Positions 57,843 to 64,000 of a DNA stretch of 64,000 nucleotides are shown here, piece after piece. Position numbers and translations under genes: made by a program. Positions within the stretch are counted from its first letter, which is position 1; each line of letters opens with the position of its first letter. The DNA is taken from positions 62,001 to 126,000 of the forward strand of contig JASANE010010113.1 in assembly GCA_030248225.1 (NCBI GenBank), read 5' to 3'. The notes beneath the pieces were generated by a model, which was given only the letters and a program-made list of their open reading frames with translations, did no database searches and had not been told where the DNA came from. This stretch comes from Trileptium ribeirensis. Taxonomy: Eukaryota; Nematoda; Enoplea; Enoplida; Thoracostomopsidae.

Positions 57843-59244
57843 CATTTTTAACACATGATGGTGCTTTTTTTGAAAGATGACTTAGCTTTTATCAGTTTTG
57901 TAATTTGTTTTCGGAATTTTAAGACTGCGTAATTTATTTCACATTGTTCAGCTAAACTCGGGCCTTCATAACTTAGTGCTTTAGAAAATTGAAATAGAGG
58001 ATGGCACACACTTAAATTATTGATTATAAATGTTCGATGAACTTATTGGCTTGATTAAAGCGGAAGATTAAAATACTAAAAGCACATAAGCATAAAACTA
58101 TGAATGAATTGTGTAAAAAAACCGATGTTTATAGGTCAGCTTTTGATCACGATGAACACGATCAAGAACGAAATCACGATGAAAAATCAGCGATTGGAAG
58201 CCACCGATTAGTTTGCATATCATTGTTTGAAGATGTGATGTGCCCTCGATCAGAATGTTATTCAGGATTCATCGATTTATTTCTGCTGAGGCGCTTTCAG
58301 CGTTTTTGCGTATGTGTGGCTTATATTTATTATACTTAAACATATTCCACCAGGAAGTTTTCGATTTATTTTGGGGACGGACGGTTTAGGTTAGATGTGA
58401 AAGAGTTCCATGACGGCTATCATCGATACTAGATATTGCGTCGTTACAGAGGGTCTCCGATGGTACTACGGAATCGAGAAGTTTATGCAGAGTTTTGGGA
58501 TACTTTAGAGTTATGCCGTGCTTCCATTCCAGGTCTATGTTCCTGATAGGACTGCATAGAGTTTGTGATAAGACACCAGTGGGAAATATTTTTCGACATC
58601 AAAATCATATGAACCAATCATTGTCTTGCGTTCTCAGACTGCCGGGTGGTCAACAGAAATCAACAGATATATCAAAGAAATGGAAAGCTCCAGCTCTGTG
58701 AACAGTTTTGTTGCAATTCTATTTATCCCGTCGTTGACGTGGCTCAGGAAGCTATAGGGAAATTACAATTTTATTGGGAAAAGGTTTTTCGTGAATTTTC
58801 GGTATCACGGATGTCCTTTTATAAAATTCAGAAACATGATTCTGAAATAGACATTTCTTGAGTGGCATGGACGAGTTGAGTAGCAGGGTATAAAACTTGG
58901 GTATCTACGATCAGGCCGACATTGGTCAATTTTGAAGATACAGTGGCATCATTCGACTCAGCTTCTCAGAAAATATGCAGTTCAGCCACCTTTATAATAA
59001 ATTTTTATAATTTTTTTTGATTCCTAATATTCTGTCTTAGGAACCCAAATTTTTCGAAAAAAAATTGTCTCGATAAATGTATAATTTTACATGCTAATAG
59101 GAACCGTATTAACGAATTAACTTAGTAAAACCAGCTGAATCGGTTCAGGTTCGCAGTTAATGTTTTCCCAATTATATGAAATCATAAGCCTACCATCGTC
59201 CCTCGTGTCTAGTTTTTCCTCTCGAATAATCGCATATATCTTTT
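57843..59244. other. intergenic, no gene seen
   Basis: Open frames of 68-79 codons at 58100-58860 have no recognised family and no convincing splice context. No RNA gene. Confidence 0.45.
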
Positions 59245-59345
59245 GCCTGTCCAAGCCTAAGGCTAACCCCAGGCCTAAAACTATATTTAAACCTAAGGCT
59301 AAGTCTAAGAGCAAGCCGAAGACTTATCCTAAGCTTTGCCTAGGC
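59245..59345 (+). repeat. degenerate CCTAAGGCTAA minisatellite
   Basis: AAGCCTAAGGCTAACCCCAGG, AAACCTAAGGCTAAGTCTAAG and CCTAAGCTTTGCC recur with a 6-base rhythm. On the plus strand this reads as Lys-Pro-rich (KPKANPRPK, FKPKAKSKSKPK) and on the minus strand as Leu-Gly/Ala-rich. Both are effects of the repeat. Confidence 0.6.
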
Positions 59346-59480
59346 TCATAATTAACTTTTGTTCTATGATATTCATTTTAAGTTTACCCCACGGTTATAT
59401 GATGTAAAATTGTGATACGGTCCGAAGACTTTAGGTATTTTTTATTAAAAAATACCGAAATTTTTAATATCACTAGGGTT
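59346..59480. other. short spacer
   Basis: A 16-bp local dyad, AAAAATACC/GGTATTTTTT near 59432-59455, could form a small hairpin. Nothing else seen. Confidence 0.4.
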
Positions 59481-59752
59481 TATCCCTTTCATGCCGGCTA
59501 GGTCCAAATGGATCTAACGCACATTGCGAGTCGTTTGCGTTTTCTGAGTATGTCGTATGTCGTACGCTTGAACGAGCATTGTTATTCGCTCACGTTGCGA
59601 GGTTCCTTAAGGATCCGAGCAACAGCTCCCAGATAGCTCAGCGGTTTGCGTACGCAAGTTTCATCCGTTCGTTCCGATTTCGATACCCGGCGGGGGCTTG
59701 AGTTTGTCAAACATTGCACAATACACAAATTAATTCCGGCATGAAAGGGTTA
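59481..59752 (+). mobile_element. MITE-like element with tRNA-like core, best-preserved copy
   Basis: Ends TATCCCTTTCATGCCGG and (reverse-complemented) TAACCCTTTCATGCCGG form a 17-bp terminal inverted repeat with one mismatch; a TA duplication is possible. The 73-nt block at 59625-59697 begins GCTCCCA and ends CGGGGGC, which pair at six of seven acceptor positions. It holds TAGCTCAGCGG (box A) and TTTCGATACCC (box B-like), so it is a decayed tRNA-like sequence inside a DNA-transposon-like frame. No open frame. Confidence 0.75.
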
Positions 59753-60084
59753 TTGTTTTAAGTTAGAGATACATGTTCATTATTGTTCGTTTAAAGCAAG
59801 GGGTACAACGTATAAGTGTGTGAAGTATAAGCAATTTTTTACACAAATTACAGAAAAAAACAAAAGGAATATCCGCGGAAAATTTGAACAGCCTTCAGGG
59901 TGCTTTCATATTTTGATCAAAATTTGAGCTCAAATCTTGACCAGGAATAGATTAAAACGTTTGAGCGCGTGAAGACACTTTAAGGGAACGGTGAAAATTT
60001 TGTGAAATCATTAAAAATCATATATTTGTCAAGATTTGCTAAAATCGCGATCCCTTATAATAGTTATAGTTAAGGTTATTTTGA
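59753..60084. other. intergenic, downstream of the secreted-protein gene
   Basis: AT-rich sequence with no feature except the flank of the poly(A) signal described for the neighbouring gene. Confidence 0.5.
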
Positions 60085-60090
60085 TTTATT
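60085..60090 (-). promoter_or_regulatory. AATAAA poly(A) signal overlapping the stop codon
   Basis: On the minus strand the last codon reads TGA and the sequence continues as TGAATAAATC, so the hexamer AATAAA begins with the A of the stop codon. If used, the 3'UTR would be only about 15-30 nt. Such overlaps occur in compact transcripts; use is inferred, not shown. Confidence 0.5.
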
Positions 60091-61156
60091 CAAAAGATAA
60101 AATAAAAATATACAACAGTGAACAATAGTGTAGTTATGTATTGTAATTGGTCGCCATATATTAACCATGCTACCGCACCCCGGTTTTCAAAGATAGCTAG
60201 ATCGTTACCGCTACCCTTCAATCTGTCTGACTTGTACTGTTCACACACGGGATCTGCGGTGAACTCATACTGAGCTGTCGTTGAATCAATCATAGTTTCA
60301 TTCGCTCGAATACTTGATGTTTCATTTGTAGTGCTGTTATAATAATTGTTCATGTTCGCTTCATCAGACTGCACAGCTTCTTGAGTATATTGCTCTTCCC
60401 ATTCGCACAGAACTGATGGTGGTATTGTCGAGTCGACAATACTTCGACTATCGCACGAGACTTGTTCCGGTGAACATTTTAGACCCGGCGAGTAGATGTA
60501 ATAAACAGCGACTAGAAGACGACAGAAGAAATATGCAGGGTCAACGACGCGGTTATGGTGTGCAAAATTGTTCACATTTGCGTTCAACAAATGCTTATGA
60601 TTGTCTTCATAATTACCATTCGTTTGCTCATCCCCGTCGGTTCCCTTATAACGTTCGCCTCGACAAGCAGTAATTATGGGTTGTGCCAAAAATTGCACAC
60701 GCCATGCAATACCCTCACAAGTGATTTTTGACGACTCAGAAGGAAATGGTCTAGAGTCGGGTAAAAAGATGTCGCCAAAATGCGGTAACTCTCCTGCGGC
60801 TTCATGGGCCACACTTTCACCGGGCGCTTGCTTGTGAACGATAGGTGCTGAAGTTTGTAGGCCTGAGGTTGATAAAATCCAGTCGACCAGATGTGAATAA
60901 TTATTTAATTCGGCTGGATTGCCATTTTGACACCATGACTCGACAGGGAAAAACGGAAGTTGATGAGTGAACCGACCTGTTGATCCGTGCGGTGCTTGCT
61001 GGCAAATAATGTCGCCGAGGAAACGAAATGGTTCGATGTAGAAATCACCGTACCCTTCTAGAATGTGATGCTCGAGCAGCGGAAATGGTGCAAACATAAA
61101 TGTCAGATTTGACAGTTTTGACGCACGACGGTTAAGACTCCACGTAGAAGGTGGTA
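60090..61156 (-). CDS. predicted secreted/GPI-anchored protein, exon 2 (C-terminal part)
   Basis: A 384-codon continuous open frame without ATG at its 5' edge, so it is taken as an internal/terminal exon. Two acceptors fit, TCTATCATCAG (used here) and GTCGTTCTAG 15 bp upstream; both are in the phase left by exon 1. The product has no family I recognise. It contains about ten cysteines (for example IICQQAP, SWCQNG, KITCEG, LKCSPEQVSC, VLCEWEEQY, DPVCEQY), several NxS/T glycosylation sites (NYS, NST, NETSS, NETM), and ends in a hydrophobic tail (YITTLLFTVVYFYFIF) preceded by small residues (KGSGND), which suits a GPI-anchor signal or one membrane span. Moderate GC and absence of repeats support real coding sequence. 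Confidence 0.6.
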
Positions 61157-63216
61157 CTGATGATAGAAATTCTAGAACGACAAAAACTATGAAAATTTTG
61201 CCGACTTTGTAACATACGAAACAGACTTTGACAAGATTGTGCAATTTGAATAGTAAATCTTATTGCATATATACTTAAGGGATGTACCGATATGATTACC
61301 CAACAAATGTTTTGGTAGTTAGGCCTTACAACATATAACTACCACGTACTCGCTGACACGCTTTACTAAACAATAACATGTTGAATGTATGTAATTGGGG
61401 CTCAAAGTCTGCATGTCTCGAACCATTGCGGTTTTGGATTTAGATTCATACGTCTTGAGTCATTTCCCCTAAAAAATGTTATTTCAGTATATTCAGTTAT
61501 AAAATACGTAAAATAAATATACAGTTATAAAAGCCATTTCAGGATCTGCAACAACGAAAAGGATCCATACATGGCTAATTATAGGTTTTTCATATAGCAG
61601 TATAAACATTTTGACCACTAGTTTTGCGGGGCTCTTGATTTCTATGTTTGCAATGTTAACATACTAACGTTATAAAATACTTTCAATTATTTGGACAGTA
61701 GTTGGGATCACGTCGAGATATTTAGTATATAATTGGATTGTGCATATGAAGGCCTGCGACAAGTGTGAAAGACCCTATTGCTTGAAATCGAAATAGCCTG
61801 AATATGCTAAGTTTAAATAAAATTTTGTGAAGCCTATGCAAATGCATGATAAATGTTACCTTTAAGCTCCTTTAATAGGCGCCAGCTAGTGGATTAAAAT
61901 TTTCTATTATATATGATAAAATGAATGTTAAAGTAGCTTAAATTTCTAGTTCATATCAAAACAAATGAATCTTGAATGTAAGATCCGGAATTATTAAAAG
62001 TATAATGAATTGTCTTTGTTTATGAAACGGATGTTAAAATATTTGTCGTTTATTTGGACATCACTGGCTTTTAAATGATAAACTCCGTCAAAAATCTAAC
62101 AAATTTAAACTTCAATATGATAATATTAGCGGGTACACACATTAAAAGGTTGATGCCAATCTGTAGGAAATGGATTCAGCTTGGGTTTGATATTAATTTC
62201 ATAGAAATGCCCCAAGAACTTATATGTTTTGCCGTCGGATGACCTACCAGAGGGAGGTAATTTGGCCCTCGGGGCGTGGGAATCCGGAACTTGAGGTAAC
62301 CCCCTACTCACATGAGCATGTATGGTTTTGCACAAAATTGGACGACGATGTTAGAACTCATCGAGCAATAGGATATGAACCGTTATATATACTTATGTTA
62401 AGTAAATGTATAAATTTCGTTGACCACTTTTTTAAATTCAAACACTTTATCAAACTCAATTAAATAGCTAGTTTTAACTTGCTTGGAAATAGCACTTTGT
62501 TCTAACGGCTGTAGTTCAGAAACGGATTGACCGGTTTGACAATTTTATGCATTCTGACGTGTTTGGGGCGGAGCGTAATCATGCATCTATATCTGTCCAG
62601 TATTAACTCTGGATTCGGATGCGTTCATTTGTAAACTTCATAATATGTGGATCTATTTGAAAGGAATCATTCACAGAAGATTTGACCTTATATGGCTTAC
62701 ATATATATACTAAAAATGTCTTTAACTATATTTGATGCTAACGAATAACGAGTTTAAAGTTGATTTTTTACTCAAGGCTTATTATTTTCGTCAGTAACAT
62801 GGTGATACGCTTACCGATTTAACTCAGATTTGTACTTACTCAATAAATCAGCGCTATGCTATCAAATGCCGAAAAATTATTAGTGCTTACATTTTACTAC
62901 AAATTTTACACTGTCTACTGGTGAATATCAAAGTTACATATTCGAACCAGCAAAGATGTTCAATTTTCTTGAGCCATCAGTGTTATGTTCTGCTTTCTGT
63001 GCATTTTGTTACTGCTTTATAGCTAGATATATGATACGAAAGTTAACTAGTTAACTCAGCGGTCACATCAAAGCAAGAAGTTGAGGGTTCGTCTAGGGCT
63101 TTATAAATATAATTGAACTAAACTTCTTACAAGCGCACAGAACCATCAGTAGCTAAAAGCGAGTTATACGACTGACCTCTTAGAGATTTAGATGATGTAA
63201 TTTTTTTATTTTTTAC
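61157..63216 (-). other. putative intron between the two secreted-protein exons
   Basis: About 2.06 kb, GTAAAA to TATCATCAG, phase 1. AT-rich with no other feature I can support. A GGTTCGTCTAGGG word at 63087 resembles a tRNA box B, but no cloverleaf closes. Extra small exons inside it cannot be excluded. Confidence 0.45.
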
Positions 63217-63892
63217 CTGTGGTGCAATGGAGCAGTAGACAATTACTTTGAAGCCGATGAAATATTCGACAAAAATTTCGACGGTAGCTATTGCTTCGAA
63301 AATAGTCGATATGAAGCTGTTTGAATATTAATAGAGCTGGATACTGCGATCGTTCGTAGCGGCGCCACTCTCTAAAAACATACCGTTGACAGCTGTCAAC
63401 GTTACATTTTTCATTACCAATGGCGACTTCTTTGCGTTTTCGATTATATCTTGTTTTTCCTTGGCTTCCTAGTTTGTTTTTATCGTTGATATGCTGCTGC
63501 AAGCTTCGTTGCGCTCTTACGCCTGAATATTTGGGGGCTTTGATATTAAAACCCGTACGGTTCCAAGATAATTTCTGGTTGCGTTTTGGCAAATCATCAT
63601 AGGTTTCAATACGTGGAATATCAGGGGTATGCAAATACTGAAAAACAGTTTTATGTTTCATGTTTAACAATGGTGACGAGGCAGCCGGTGCATTTGACTT
63701 CTTCTTTACTGTGGATCTAATAGATGACTTTTTTGTATATCGCGACCCATCTTGCAGCTCTAGGGTAGAGTTAGAGCCTGTTCCCGGCTTTGGAAATTGA
63801 AATACTGATACGTGGTTAGGCGCAATAGTGTGGCTGTTCGACAGGTTTGCGACCAATACGAGAATTATGTGACATATTGAAGTAATAGACAT
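63217..63892 (-). CDS. predicted secreted/GPI-anchored protein, exon 1 (signal peptide, pro-region)
   Basis: The frame is open further upstream, but the first ATG (63892) gives a classical signal peptide, MSITSICHIILVLVANLSNS, so it is chosen as start. A Ser/Pro/Lys-rich region follows with basic clusters (VKKKSN, RYNRKRKEVAIG) that look like proprotein-convertase sites. After them comes a Cys-containing segment (KCNVDSCQRYVFREWRRYER, NFCRIFHRLQSNCLLLHC). The exon ends at ACAG|GTAAAA, phase 1, which matches the acceptor of the downstream exon; joined, the two give about 580 residues. Family unknown. The join is inferred from phase, strand and adjacency only. Confidence 0.6.
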
Positions 63893-64000
63893 GGCATAGT
63901 ATATACTAATTAAACTATTCAATACTGTATCATTTGCATTTCCTAGAATTAGTTATCTATTTGTTAAGTTAAAACTGCTTGAAAATGGTAATAATACCAG
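63893..64000. other. upstream of the secreted-protein gene
   Basis: AT-rich; the promoter or 5'UTR lies here or beyond the window. No element can be assigned. Confidence 0.4.

Noticed and set aside
63040..63110. tRNA-like words (AACTCAGCGGTCA ... GGTTCGTCTAG)
   Set aside because: Spacing between box A and box B is too short for a tRNA and no acceptor or T stem closes.
1..64000. CRISPR arrays, rRNA genes, telomeric repeats
   Set aside because: No regularly spaced identical repeats with unique spacers, no rRNA-like sequence and no TTAGGG-type array were seen; the window is an internal eukaryotic segment.

Overview
The window is eukaryotic nuclear DNA from an animal. It is AT-rich and gene-poor, its genes are split by GT-AG introns, and most of what can be recognised is decayed transposon sequence. 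No bacterial operon structure, rRNA, CRISPR array or intact canonical tRNA gene was seen. The host looks like an invertebrate, judging from the CR1-like LINEs, the small inverted-repeat elements and a SAM-domain-free sphingomyelin synthase, but the phylum cannot be fixed by reading alone.

Host genes. (1) A complete three-exon gene on the minus strand (15865 down to 7655) encodes a 347-residue sphingomyelin-synthase-family enzyme. The splice phases agree, and both catalytic motifs (CGDxxxSGH and HYTIDV) are present. (2) A probable two-exon gene on the minus strand (63892 down to 60090) encodes a secreted, possibly GPI-anchored protein of about 580 residues that I do not recognise. Its stop codon overlaps an AATAAA signal. 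(3) A single candidate internal exon lies at 51872-51965 on the minus strand.

Layout. 1-7.6 kb: intergenic, with simple repeats and one inverted-repeat element. 7.6-15.9 kb: the sphingomyelin synthase gene; its second intron carries a 253-bp element with a tRNA-like core. 16-17.2 kb: GC-rich inverted-repeat element. 17.26-22.53 kb: decayed CR1-like LINE with a 455-bp inverted-repeat element nested in its ORF1. 23.7-25.8 kb: two copies of a 0.74-kb segment. 28.3-29.3 kb: a 55-bp tandem repeat and a tRNA-derived SINE. 29.5-33.83 kb: second CR1-like LINE, abutting tail-to-tail an antisense CR1 fragment (to 34.14 kb). 36.2-36.6 kb: hAT-type MITE with a visible target duplication. 39-40.8 kb: hAT transposase remnant between two copies of a dispersed repeat. 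41.5-41.7 kb: very well matched foldback hairpin. 42.3-44.9 kb: a 60-bp satellite array bordered by GC-rich blocks. 46-56.3 kb: further MITEs, two large foldback elements and a LINE tail. 57-59.8 kb: tandem duplications, a TA microsatellite and the third copy of the tRNA-core element. 60-64 kb: the secreted-protein gene.

The genes do not form a pathway. The most unusual recurrent structure is the ~250-270 bp element with 17-bp terminal inverted repeats around a degenerate 73-nt tRNA-like block, seen three times (9351-9603, 46163-46419, 59481-59752). I found no clear evidence of a novel defence or enzymatic system. The notable content is repeat biology plus one unrecognised secreted protein.
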